A DNA stretch of 64,000 bases from Membranipora membranacea (GCA_914767715.1 OU612072.1:12710001-12774000); one strand, 5' to 3'; shown: positions 25,301 through 36,458, counted from the stretch's first letter. Program-made: numbers and translations. Notes: generated by a model not told the origin, from the sequence alone.

Positions 25301-28300
25301 GAATATTGTGGGGAAATGTAGGCAGGCGATTGTTACTCACATGCTGGCATCGTATGCATTCTGTGTTGTATTCATAGATCAGGAAAGCCGAGCCTTTACA
25401 GGTGGCCTAGCAGTTACTTCTGGGGCACGCCAAAAAATTCCCCGGGGCTTCAATTTGGATAAAACATGAAAGTGAAGAAGTCTTTCTTTGATCACACTAA
25501 TTTTGGAGTGTACACAATCAGGTTTAGACAAGGTCCAACCAAAATCTATTGTATCAGCGCAGCGCATATAATAAATCGTGGCGTAACAGTGCAATTAGGA
25601 TTATAAAAATAAAATATTAATAAATGAAATGATAATATATATATAAAATAATTATTATAATTGCAGGTTATGGAGATGGTGGACAAAGATAGAGATTTAG
25701 ATTTTTCTGCTAATCTTCCAGAATTTCCCGACACAGACAACTTGTCTGTCAGAAAGTTCAACAACATCAAGATCTCGAGAAAACAGGTAGAGTGTGGTAC
25801 ACTAAGATACGACATGCCTAACAACTAAACTCCATGTCTCCCATCCTCAAAATGACATGCCTTTTCTCTTTGCATACCCATTTGTCCATCCTCATACGTC
25901 TAGATTTTGTTTACCCCAATGGAGTAGGCTATATATCAACTAAAGTCAGGTTTTATTAGCATAGGGGATCAGGGATAGCTCAGTGTTAGAGGCGTCAGAT
26001 TCAGGATCACATGGTCTTGTCTTCAAGCCCCACAGGGTACACTGTCTATTACTACCTGATTTGGCTGTTGCGGGCCATTCACCCTAGCTGCCCAGGAAAG
26101 TAAGATAACCAAGAAAGCCACATTGCAATAACCTTCAAATCAATGAAGTTGAGATTATCTCTCCAAACAAAAAATTCTCTGTCCTTGTTGCATCCCTATA
26201 TCATCTCCGTATTCCCTAGTTGATGATGTGCTGTAGTAAATTTCTGCTTTTTGCAGATCACTCTTTTCAATTCCTATTTGTCTGACGCAGTTCTGCTCTT
26301 TCGTCTCCACATATTGACTGAGTCATTGCCCAGAATGAACTCTCCGTCGTTGTTTCAAAATGATAATTATTTACATTCCCAGGCATGCATTGCATGGGTA
26401 TGAATTATTAAAGGGGGGGGGGAACTTGTCACCTCTAGCTTTCAAGTTGACAAGGAGAGAGTTGTCACCCTCACAAAAGCAGGTAGAAAACACTCTTTAC
26501 AATTTAAAAGAAAGAGTTGACCAGCTTTGCCATCCCCCCCCCCCCCAATCCGTTCCCCACTCCAATACAAAGCTTTGCGATGATGTCATAATAATAAAAT
26601 CAAGCTGATCAGCCTCTAGTAAAAAATCAGGCAGGCTCAGAAACTAGACGTAATCCCACTTTTGTTCTACTATGTTCTGAGTCATGGAACAATCAGATTG
26701 ATCACGTGATATACTATTGCATGTATACATCTGATTGATAGAGAGTGAATTAATTATCTTAGCATGAGTATCATAACAAGGAATTTGGTGTGACGACCCG
26801 CGTTCAATTTAACAATATTAAGCGGGTACATGTTAGGTACTCATACTAAATTGACTCTACCATCAGAGTTAAACATTTTAATAGTGTAATCTCGATGTCA
26901 GTGTGTGGAACTATGTTTATTATCTTGTAACTTTTGATGACAGGTTTTACCAAAGCTGAAGGAGTTTGTGACTGTGATCACTACTAGCGATGATCTAGTG
27001 GCTAAACTGAGAGCTGACTCAGACCAGCTGACCTTTAGTCTCGAGTTATCTGCCCCTGGTACTCCCGCTGTATTAGAGAGTCCAGCTCCAGAGTTCTACT
27101 CCAGGTAGGTGTATATGACTGAAGTGTGGGTGCCCTAACCCTCCCTGGTCCTAACCCTCCATGGTCCTAACCCTCCATGGTCCTAACCCTCCCTGGGTTG
27201 GCGGAAACGGCACTCTAATAACCAACATATCAGATTAGGGATGGGTTTAATGTTGTGATACCACTACCAGCAACCCGGGCGACATTGAGGATTATGGCTG
27301 ATATCCGGTAAAGATTCGATTATAACAACTGCAATGGTTATGGATGTAGGTTGCACATACACAGCAGTCTCTTGATCCTGCCCTTTTGTCTCACACTGAT
27401 GACTTGATATACTATTGCATGTATATCTCTGTTCGAGTACGATAACCATCAGAGGGAATTTGGTGTGGGGACCTGACATCTGTTTTATTAATCAGGGATG
27501 GGTACATGTTAGGTACTGTTACTAAATTGCCACTAACGGTCAGAGATACACTGATAATGGTGTAGGATGGATGTCAGTGTGCTTTTGTCTTGTGTCGCTC
27601 ATTATTACTGTGATGTATTTTGGGTATCTCTATCCCCATAGTGTTGCTCAGCCTATCAGTTTCTCAGAGCTTTACACAGTTTCTGATAGGAAGCTGAAGC
27701 TGCCTAGCATATGTCTTGTCGCATAACTTTGAAATCCTTTTGAAAACTGATTTTGCAGACCATATTATGACTATTTATAATCTTTACCGCTGTAGTCATA
27801 AGGAGTTATCTCCTTTTTTACTAAGGGGTGACAACTTTTGATTGATGCTACCGTATTTATACATATTTTAGTCATGAGAACTCGGGCTCACACACACCCA
27901 ACCCCTCATTCCATGTGGAGGCGCCCCCTAACTCCTACATGGATCCCAGTATATTAGAGCAAAGAGGAGCATTCCTACCCAGCTTCAATAGCTCAGAGAT
28001 GGTACAGCGCATCATGATCAAAAAGAACCAGATTGGTAAGTATACTTAGGCTAATAAGATCAATTCACGGTCCATCAATTAGATATATGCACGATTATAT
28101 TTCCAGTATGAAGTATATGTTGAAATCTTAAACATATAAATGAGTATGTCTATGTATGAAGTATATATTGATACTATAAACTGTAAATAGGTATTTATAT
28201 GTTGATGGTATCAAAATTTACTTCATAACGGACATATAATCGTGCATATATCTAATCTATGGACCATGAATTAATCTATATAGCCTAAGTATCTCAAAAT

Positions 28301-30608
28301 AAACTGTGTGTGACGTTCCATCTTCTTCTGATACAAGAGTGGTACGGTGTAGATTGAGATTTTGACTATCAGGGATCCACTTGGCTATATAATTTAATAT
28401 TGTTGTCAGTTTGTGCACACAGGGAAGCTTTGATAGCGCACATGATCACATCCTTTGCCATCAAGCGAGATGTCCTTGGTTCAATCCCCGCTCTCTTCGC
28501 GAGGGACTTACCCTGGCTTCTCCCTACCCACATACCACAAAACTCAAACTCAACTTCAACCAACAACTCTCACAAGTCACAAAAACCGACTGATGGAACT
28601 ACTCTTCCTTCCAACATCAAGGATGTGTTATATAAGTAAAAATCAAAATTGTCCAGGGGTCTTTGAGCACTAAGGGTGTCAATCACCTATTCTCTGGAAA
28701 GTGCAGTCTCATACCACTACCCTCCCCCTACTTAAGACAAGACAAGAGGTACAGGGTAGATAACATATCGGTAAGAAGTACCAACCACAATTTGTACCGA
28801 TCGGTAGATCATAAATTCATCCTTAGGACCATATCTGCAGTCTTCTTACAATAGCATCAGGTGATCACATATTATTAGTTTCCTTCCAAACTACTTACGG
28901 ATCGTTCTTTTATACTTTTACCGCAAATTTGTATTTACTGATTCACTATTGATAACAGCTAGTATACAGGGCGGTAGTTAAGAATAAACGGTAGGGGAGG
29001 CAAAATCAGTGATGCCTCCGAAGCATTACCAGGAGGGGTGCTGTAAGTTCTTCCCCAAATGGAAATCCCAGAGGAGCTGATTCTGACATGGATTATTCAG
29101 TTATAGTATATTTAGGCCACTGTATTTAGCTTTCTAGGGGAGGCAGTGGTTCCCTGCCTCCCCTAGAACTACGGGCCTGGTATAATTTGTTTTCATCTGT
29201 TACAGGTTCAGATCATATGGATGAGCATTCACAGAATGGTTCTTCTGAGAACACAAGTGGGCACAACTCGTGTCCCTTCACTCCAGCTAATTCCTTCGTA
29301 GATCGGCTACCTGCCGAACACTATGACCTACCTTCCTTCAACAGCAGAGAAATGGTCAACAGAATGTTACAGAAGAAACAACTGATAAGCACGGGATCCG
29401 GGGATGCATGTGAGTATATTGGGCGTGTTCAATGAGTATCCCGGGGATCTTTGATTTTGATCACCTGTTCTCTTGAGCGGACAGTCTCATACCGCCGTCC
29501 TCCCCCCCCCCAAAAGAATAGATATTGAGTACTCAAGAGGAGTGAAATTTAAATAGAACTTGAGCTACGCTAGTTTAAGGGTGGCTTGATGAGAGCCACC
29601 ATTAATATAACCGAGATTGTTGTTTATGAAAAGTAATGAGGTAGACTTAATGTTAGCTAGCCATGAATCTCACAATTCCACGCATGCCCGAAAAGGAGAA
29701 CTTGTGCAGCTGCAGATTCTTCTCTCCTCTAGGTTATATAATGCAGTTATCAGACATGTGTACGTGACTAATACAGTGTTTATTATTTAGTAGTCAACTC
29801 AATACCTTGTAGTTAAAACATAACGATTCTGAACCAAATGGATTCATTGACGCAGTTCATACTTGATGTCCTTATATTGACAATCATTGTGCCTGAAATG
29901 AATGACATTTTTAGTAAAGTGTGATAAAAAATCTGTCATCATCTTGTTGAAACCATCATTACCATTGAATGATAGTTAAAGGGTGTAATGACAACTTAGG
30001 TGGTCAAAATACAGGAGTGCAAGAGTTCCCAAAGACCAATTCATGGTAGTTACTTATGATAAAGTTGTCAGATTTGTCAGAGTTCTCACAGTCTCCTGGA
30101 CTGTTTGCCCCTTAGTTCCTGTTAATCTTTGCTTGATTTGGCCTGATCATTTGTATCATGACCACATCCTCTCCTGAACCCATCTAGAACAGCCCCGGAC
30201 AGAGAAAGTCTCCAAAGTGTTTTTACTCAATGTTTGCCACATCTAAAACGAAAATTAGTTAACTTGGGTGTGGCATTCAATTCGATTGATAGAGTAAAGC
30301 TCCCCCGTTTTTCAGATCACTCAACAAAGTTGTTGAGGAAGCTAATTTTTTTTAAAAGTAAAATTTTTCACGCTGATTTATTTTTTTTAGCTCCGATCAC
30401 AGACGAGACACATTTACCAGAAATCTTCACACCACATACTAGTGAGTGTGAGGCTGACTACGCACCTGACCCCTGTCTTGATGAGTCAGATCTAGAACGC
30501 AGGCTAAGTACAGTAGAAGGCCGTGACGTGATGTTAAACACTGCAGATAATTTAGTTGGAGATGCCTTAGCACAGGCCATCAACAAAGTTAGAGTTTCTG
30601 AAGACTAG
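19370..30608 (+). CDS. prune: Prune-type DHH/DHHA2 phosphoesterase
   Basis: Twelve coding exons join in phase to 603 residues: 19370-19432, 19929-20015, 20431-20699, 21326-21435, 22415-22579, 23765-23859, 24933-25088, 25667-25786, 26944-27104, 27872-28035, 29206-29409 and 30391-30608. The family hydrolyses short polyphosphates or cyclic nucleotides in the cytosol, using metals held by four motifs. All four are visible: NESCDLDS (31-38), FIDDLEL (90-96), LVDHN (107-111) and Asp182 in TILGDS. Motif III reads DHN instead of the human DHH, and DHH occurs again at 129-131. The DHHA2 domain covers about 230-360, with GLTTDQLLRKD (232-242) nearly as in human PRUNE1. The C-terminal region, which in human binds NME1 and GSK3, carries the TPxNS...LPSFNSxEMVxRxxxKK module twice, once in exon 10 and once in exon 11. 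The last exon adds a helix fitting the AKAP RII-binding consensus (583-595). The ATG follows an acceptor, so a 5' UTR exon is likely. Confidence 0.93.
19545..19682. repeat. Dispersed foldback repeat in prune intron 1
   Basis: The left half CTGCCTGCATTCGGAG is mirrored by TGGAATGCAGGCACTTGGAT on the right, around a GC-rich centre. It is the most complete of five copies; the others are near 1690, 23385, 24000 and 52515. Confidence 0.65.
21112..21300. repeat. Decayed copy of the 5-bp-TSD MITE family
   Basis: It starts CAGGCCTATAGTTCTAGGGG and shares the internal CCATGTCAGAAT and GAGCTCA stretches with the elements at 28977-29179 and 35115-35341. The right end is not recognisable. It lies in prune intron 3. 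Confidence 0.55.
21498..21746. repeat. Foldback MITE in prune intron 4
   Basis: The ends CACACTGATCATGTGAT and, on the other strand, CACACTGGTCACGTGAT are inverted repeats that extend about 75 bp inward. Related copies in the opposite orientation lie at about 26699-26925 and 27398-27580 in the same gene. Confidence 0.75.
22612..22679. repeat. 19-bp minisatellite next to a splice donor
   Basis: Four tandem copies of a 19-bp unit of the form TCACATGACCCGCTACTGG begin about 30 bp after prune exon 5. Most copies contain the E-box-like CACATG. Confidence 0.85.
23385..23475. repeat. Dispersed foldback repeat, fragment
   Basis: It contains GAATGCAGGCAAATTTGATC and an AACTTGATC end, matching the family at 19545. 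Another copy at 24000-24105 sits in the next prune intron. Confidence 0.5.
24000..24105. repeat. Dispersed foldback repeat, copy in prune intron 6
   Basis: Inverted halves TTGCTCCTCC and GAGGAGGGGAGC surround a 40-bp centre. Then come GAATGACAGGCAAACTTG and AAACTTGATC, as in the other copies. Confidence 0.5.
25970..26125 (+). repeat. tRNA-derived SINE in prune intron 8
   Basis: A box-A-like TAGCTCAGTGTTAGAGG near 25975 and a degenerate box-B-like GTCTTCAAGCCCC near 26020 give the layout of a tRNA gene head. A non-tRNA body follows. I cannot fold it as a functional tRNA. Confidence 0.5.
26699..26925. repeat. MITE copy in prune intron 8
   Basis: It shares GATCACGTGATATACTATTG, the GAATTTGGTGTGACGACCCG core and the GGGTACATGTTAGGTACT stretch with the copies at 21498 (inverted) and 27398. 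It lies just upstream of exon 9. Confidence 0.65.
27128..27198. repeat. 16-bp tandem repeat with telomere-like CCCTAA
   Basis: Four near-identical copies of CCTAACCCTCCATGGT follow prune exon 9 by about 25 bp. Confidence 0.9.
27398..27580. repeat. MITE copy in prune intron 9
   Basis: A third member of the family at 21498 and 26699, sharing TATACTATTGCATGTATA and GGGTACATGTTAGGTACT. It has a partly deleted interior. Confidence 0.6.
28045..28289. mobile_element. TA-flanked MITE beside the exon 10 splice donor
   Basis: It begins CTTAGGCTAATAAGATCAAT and ends with the inverted form TAGCCTAAG. The arms are about 75 bp and each end is flanked by TA (28043-28044 and 28290-28291). This fits a non-autonomous Tc1/mariner-type insertion. 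It starts only 9 bp after the exon 10/intron junction, so the first intron bases GTAAGTA are kept. Confidence 0.85.
28420..28570 (+). repeat. Probable tRNA-derived SINE in prune intron 10
   Basis: A box-B match, CTTGGTTCAATCCCC, at about 28475-28490 lies roughly 50 bp after a weak box-A-like stretch. A CT/AC-rich body follows. Less certain than the SINE at 36459. Confidence 0.4.
28977..29179. mobile_element. MITE with 5-bp target duplication in prune intron 10
   Basis: The ends CAGGGCGGTAG and CTACGGGCCTG are inverted repeats, flanked on both sides by GTATA. The interior holds TGCCTCCCCTAGAACTACGG. The same family, also with a 5-bp duplication, is at 35115-35341. It ends 26 bp before prune exon 11. 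Confidence 0.85.
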
Positions 30609-31539
30609 TATTTTGGAGAGTCAGAAGATTTCAAGGCCTGCTGCGTTACCTGACAATAGGTTTAAACAATTTATTTTTCTATGAGTTGGCAATTGATATA
30701 TCAGTTGTCCTTAAGAGAGGATTCTCTTGACAAGCTTGACTGATGATCTACTGGCCTTGCATTTGTGAACCTTGCATCATTCTTGTCGCTTATAATTTTG
30801 TGGAGAAATTACCTTACAATTAGCCTTAATTTTGCCCAAACGTTAAGCTTTTCCGGGTATTTTTTTATCAAGAGTTAACTTAGATTTGCCATATAATTGA
30901 TCGACGATTATTTTTTTCACTATAATTAAGTGAAGGCATGTGAGTGGACAATGAGTCATTCCAAAATATGCATCTTTTTTTTTGTAAAATTTGATCCTCA
31001 GCTAATATTCGCAGTAGCTAGTTTTTCTCCAACTGACAGGGATTGATTACATAAATACATTTAACAAATAATGACAACTGTGTTTAGTTGATATGAGGTT
31101 TGATCTTTCTGGTAATTTGCACATTGCAAATTACCAGAGAGTTGGGGTTTGCTGGCAACTCAAGGGAAGCGACTCCAAATTGGGAGATATCGGTGGTAGA
31201 TGTAAAGATACTTTTTGTAAAGTCAGTCGTCTGCGGATATAGATGATGACTGAAGGTAGCCCTGTTCAAAAAACCAAAACCCATGGCCGTGTGAACAGAG
31301 CTAGACCGAAGGTGTTTGGTTGATGATACTATAGGGCTGTGCTGTCACGGACAAGTACACCTCTGAATTAGTATAACCGTTGTTTCAATCACTATGCATT
31401 TTGCAAGATGAAAACTGTGCCAGTCTAATATTATTGGTGAAGAATTTTGAGGTATTAATTCATCTCTGATATCGCCCATTTGGCACACTGAACTTCACAC
31501 TTACAATGAATCTCCTTGCTAGGTATCACATCTGCTTTC

Positions 31540-31795
31540 AAATCATGCCATGCAGCCACTGATATATATTATATGGATGAAGGGCACATATCTGACCCTG
31601 AGCAAGCGTATGGCTAATTATGAATGGCTGTTGGACAGCATTTCTTATCTTTGTTTGGTCCACGAGTTCAGAATCTAGAATAGCTGAAATTTGTAAACTT
31701 TTGTCAAGCAACATACCTGAGTTTTTGAAGTTTGTTACTGGGGCGTCGAACATAAATGCTGCCAGATTTATAGCTTTATTTAGATCCTGACCCAA
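31540..31795 (-). repeat. Dispersed repeat R, copy 1
   Basis: The minus strand translates to a stretch with FKNSGMLLDKSLQ and AILDSELVDQTKIRN. Related stretches occur at 38352-38580 (plus) and 38585-38712 (minus). The shared peptide-level similarity suggests decayed coding sequence of a mobile element, though I recognise no domain. Confidence 0.55.
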
Positions 31796-31879
31796 AGCTT
31801 AATACTGAAGGAATATCTCCACAAATAGCTATGATCCATAATTTCTCATCAATGTGATCATGAGCATAAAGCTTATCAG

Positions 31880-32729
31880 CACAGAGTAAGGATATACAGA
31901 GGGGACACTTCAATGATAGTTATAGTGCCTGTGGTTTTTGATTCACTGGGGGAAAACTGTGCACAGCTGGATGCCAAAAACTCATTATCTCTATATGTTA
32001 TAATGACATTTTTCTTGCAGACACAGAGTAAGGATATACAGATTGGCCACTTCAGTGATCGTTATAGTGCCTCCGGTTTTTATCCACTCGGGGAAATTCA
32101 TCAATCTGGCCACCTGCCAATTTCAGAATATATATAAGTTACAGTGGAGTTTTGTCATGCAGACATTGCCACCTTTGATAGGTCATAATTCATTCTGTAT
32201 TTATCCTAAAGACAGATTTCCAACTTTTCTGAAATGTCCAATCTTCCAGCTATACACCATATTATTGTCATTCTTTGCTAGGACACATAGGCTATGAGTA
32301 ATCCAGGTTTTTAAAATTAGTTTTATCATATAGATTTACATGGGGCTTAGGTCAATGCACGGACATTTCCTAATTTTGATGACCAGCCGTCTATCAATTG
32401 TCACATGTAAATCTATATGAAAAAACTCATTTTAAAAACCTGGATTACTCTTAGCCTATGACTCCTAGCAAAAAATGACAATAATATGGTGTATAGCTTG
32501 AAGTTTGGACGTTCCAACAAAGTTGGAAATCAGTCTTTAGGATAAATACAGAATGAATTATGGCCCATCAAACGTAGGGATGTCTGCAAGAAAAATGCCA
32601 TTATAACATTTTGAGATAAAGAGTTTTTGGCATCCAGCTGTGCACAATTTTCCCCCAGTGAATCAAACACCACATGCACATTCTATATAACTATCATAGA
32701 AATGACCCTCTGTATATCCTTACTCTGTG
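31880..32729. mobile_element. 850-bp foldback transposon
   Basis: Both ends carry CACAGAGTAAGGATATACAG in inverted orientation. The arms stay complementary for about 350 bp each, around a loop near 32350-32400. The flanks show a near-perfect 7-bp duplication, TTATCAG on the left and ATATCAG on the right. The left arm is longer because about 140 bp, including a second copy of the terminal sequence (from about 32021), is repeated in tandem. No transposase ORF is present. Confidence 0.85.
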
Positions 32730-35114
32730 ATATCAGACCATTCTATCATTCCGACTAGAGCTTATGCGCTTTGATGTATGAATTTATAGATGATATCATC
32801 AGGAGATATTTTCATCAAGTACAATTGATCATGCTGCATTCGTCATTTTAATGTAACAGTTACTCGCTATTTAAAAATCTACAAAAAATCTTATTGTGGA
32901 CAAAATAAAACAAATTTTCAACTCATTAATTGGCTGTGTCAATCTCAATCTCTTTCATAAAAAATACCTCTGTCAAAATTCTGAAATAATCCTTGGCCCT
33001 AGATCCTAGATGTCTATTTTGAATATTCACTCAAAATTTTCCACCTCATTAAGTATATTGCTGGATTTATTAGCTGATTTGCCAATTTCAAGATAATTGG
33101 CCTGAGATCGATTTTCCACGCTGTTGATTTGCTAATCAATTGTTTCCTGTCGATTTCAAACTGTTGGCGGTCAATTTGCAACTGGTGGAGAAAATAAAAA
33201 ATGTAAGAGGTACTTGTGATAGATGATATATTGCGGTGATCAAAATGATTCATGTATGCTAGATGAAGGAGCAGTGAGATATACCAGGGAAAACATGGCA
33301 GCTTTTATGCTGTTTTGATTGACATTCCGATATCAACCTTCAAAAACTTTTTAATCAAATTCCATTTGTCATCCTTAAAAAATATATATATTTTATAGTC
33401 CGGTTTCAGGTTATCTCATTGCATCAAGAATTTTTGAATGTGTTGTCATATTATGATATTAGTTGTAAAGTGAATGGCTCAGCATTTCTCTTCAATTTAA
33501 CTTAGATGTATACGCGAGGCTGGCTCATGTCTGAATTATCCAAATGGATGGCTATATTAATTCACAGATGAGTGTTAAACCTTGAAAATTAACTTTGTAT
33601 TTTAACTGAGGATTATCTACACGAACTGATGACCCTGATTGTGATCACCACGGTGTTAAAATGTCATGTGATGCTAACAATTTGCTAACAAAAGGATCAA
33701 AATGACATTTTTGGATGCCTGACTTGGCAATTCACTGCCACCTTCAAGTCGCTTGGTCAAGTAGTTATAAAATTAGAGTGAGCCATAAATTCAAAACCAG
33801 CATACCTCAGGTTGAACTTCCTGTTATGCCTATTTGTATTTGGCTAACACTTATACTGGGTCTTCAAATTAGGTGCCAAATAACCTTGCCCTTGCCATCT
33901 GACATTGTTTCCTCAGATAAAAGCTAAAGTTGGCATGAACCAGATGCAGGATGGAAATATGAAACTCATATACATAGCACTCCATTCCTTTCTGTTTTTC
34001 CCATGATATCAAACAAACTCACCCCTTTGTCTCTACTTCCAAATATTTGTGTCAAAAGAATACACAAGAACTTTTTGGCAGGCAACGATTAAAATTAGGC
34101 ATTTTTCTTCTGACTATTTAAGATCGGGAGATAGGGAAGTATCTACCAATATGCATGTATGTCACCGATACCAATGCAAAGTTATTTTAGAAGGTGCGAC
34201 TTTCATCATGCCATAACAGTCAAATAATCATGCCAACATCGTCAAATAATTAGCTAAAGTAGTTCCAAATTTGCAAGGCGTGTAAGTCTTTGTTCTACGG
34301 GAGATTCTAACAATAGTAGTGAACAGGCATGCACCTCCAAATATTCTGTTTATACAACATTGTGTCTGCACAATCCATGGAAGTTGCAGCTCAACAAGTC
34401 AATTGTCTCATGCCACAATCATTATTATCCATCACCTGTACCGTTTGTTACCATTGACTACAATAAGCAACGCGAACTACACAAAAGAATGAAATGAGAG
34501 TTGAATATTTTTTATATCGGGATCAGTATAATTAATTTGGATGGGATTACCTCTCAGTCTCTGTTGCCTGTTATTTTCAAAGGTTTGACTTGTGGCAATA
34601 AAACAATCAGCCTGAGTATCTACTGTAAATCTTCACTAGTGGGGGTAATATAAGATTTGAATTGGAACAGGATTATATTATTGTATCTGCATCCCTTCTG
34701 TATGGTCGTCAGTCGTTTGCAATTTTAATAAGTTTGAGTAGTGTAGGAAATACTAGTCTATCACACTGTTGGCTACGGAATAAAAGCTAGTGACCTCAAC
34801 TGCATGGAACTGAGGCTATCAGCATATATACTTTTCCTTTTGCCAATTCAAGCTTCTATATTCTTTACCCTTTCATCGATTATCTGAAGTTAACTGATTT
34901 ATGATTTCTCAAGTGAAATACCTGACTCAAGGTGATTAATGTACGCCAAAACCATTTATCAACAAGACAAGATTGATGGAAAGTTTTGTCTATTTTTGGC
35001 CTGGTGTGGTATGTTAATCATCAAGGCGAAGTGATATTTATGCCAATCGCTAATACTTTATGTTTTCCTTGGCTGTAACATTTCCTTGGCATATCCTCAG
35101 CTCAGTTACAAATG
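32730..35114. other. No gene seen; AT-rich intergenic
   Basis: Between the foldback element and the next MITE I find only short chance ORFs, with no splice-supported exon or family motif. Confidence 0.45.
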
Positions 35115-35341
35115 CAGGCCCGTAGTTCTAGGGGAGGCAGGGAGGCAGTGTATCCCCTAGAAAGCTAAAAACACTATAATTGAATAATCCATGTCAGAAT
35201 CAGCTCCTTTCAGATTTCCATTTGCCAATTTTATGCCTTAATTTGCTTGGAGAGGAGCCTACAGCAGCCCTCTCTGGTGATGCTTCGGACTCACCTCGTA
35301 CTTTTGCCTCCCCTAACATTTTTTCTACTACTACGGCCCTG
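35115..35341. mobile_element. MITE with 5-bp target duplication AAATG
   Basis: It starts CAGGCCCGTAGTTCTAGGGG and ends CTACTACTACGGCCCTG. Identical AAATG pentamers flank it (35110-35114 and 35342-35346). It is in the opposite orientation to its relative at 28977-29179. Confidence 0.88.
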
Positions 35342-35650
35342 AAATGTGATGGGTATATAGGCATCTGAATTTACAGTGTGTTGTCACTCACTTATTTGTA
35401 AAGGTCTGAGAAGATAATCTACACTGAAAGTAAGTATTAATCTCATTTAATCGTAGCAGTGTCTTTGAAAGACAAATTTTATGAAAACTGCTATCTAAGT
35501 GCTGGTTTATTTTGCTATAAGGTAGTTTTGATGTGACATATTTTGTGAATAATTAATTTTTTTCAACTGCAATTATAGAGGATTGTCTAGTTGTATGGTT
35601 CTCTCAATGTCCTTCATATCAAATTGAATGTTTCAGATTAGGAAGAGAAA

Positions 35651-36186
35651 ATGAGGGTCACAGTCTGTCTTCTTGCTGTAATCGTACTTCTGGCTGCTAT
35701 CACCAATTGTGAGTTACTAGATTTATCTTCAAAATACTCAATACCTTGTATGGTGTAAATGGCTTTGCTGTCATGTTTGTTTATTTGTTCAATTTTAAAA
35801 CCCTCTCTCCAGAGATGTTCGCAAAAAGTAAAACTTTTACTGGGTGCATAAAATTGAATAAGGAAAAAGCAAGGAAAAAAAAAATCAATATTAACTGACT
35901 AAATTTAACTTGTGTTACACAGTATGGCTTTTGCTATGTCTTATCTTTTTTCTGGACATTCATTTTTGTCAGGATGACTTAGCGTTGGTAATTACCACGA
36001 ACAGCCTAATAAAAATAAACATTTAATTTCACAGATGCAGCAGCGGCTGGGGCACAGTATGTTGTGCCCTTCAAGAATCCCGATGGACTTGGACAATGCT
36101 ACGGATTCTGCATTCTGCAGAAAAGATGCCTCAAATACCGATTTGAGGGGGCAGTGGAAATTTGCAAGTGCTACAGGTGCTATTGA
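35651..36186 (+). CDS. Secreted six-cysteine peptide, family B copy 2
   Basis: Exon 1 is 35651-35708 (19 codons plus one base, donor GTGAGT). Exon 2 is 36035-36186, after TTTCACAG, ending TGA followed by TAG. The product has 69 residues. The signal peptide MRVTVCLLAVIVLLAAITN is nearly that of the copy at 2697-3450. The mature peptide has PFKNPDG and the same C-x3-C-x5-C-x10-C-x-C-x2-C array, ending CKCYRCY. A TTTCAG acceptor lies just before the ATG, with a GTAAGTATT donor near 35430, so both copies share a three-exon plan with an untranslated first exon. AATAAA occurs about 105 bp after the stop. I do not recognise the family. An 88-codon frame opening at the exon 2 border is a shadow. Confidence 0.87.
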
Positions 36187-36458
36187 TAGATCCCTAACCG
36201 GACAGGCAACTACGAATACGGAATCAAACCGATTGGACATTTCTTCTTTCAGACGTTTTCATTACCATTTTCTTTTTGCGTCAAACTTTATAAATAAATA
36301 GCATATGAGAAATCATACATTGTGAGTTGTTAGTTTTCTGAAAATAACTTGAGATACAGTGTTGAAATAACAAATAAAACTTTTGGACATCCTTGTTATT
36401 CTCTCTGTCTGCTAATCGATTTCGGAGTTACTACTTGTCCTGTGATGTCACTGCTAGG

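Noticed and set aside
36035-36301. 88-codon frame opening with ATG at the family B exon 2 border
   Set aside because: The spliced frame from exon 1 gives signal peptide plus six cysteines; this ATG straddles the acceptor in another frame.
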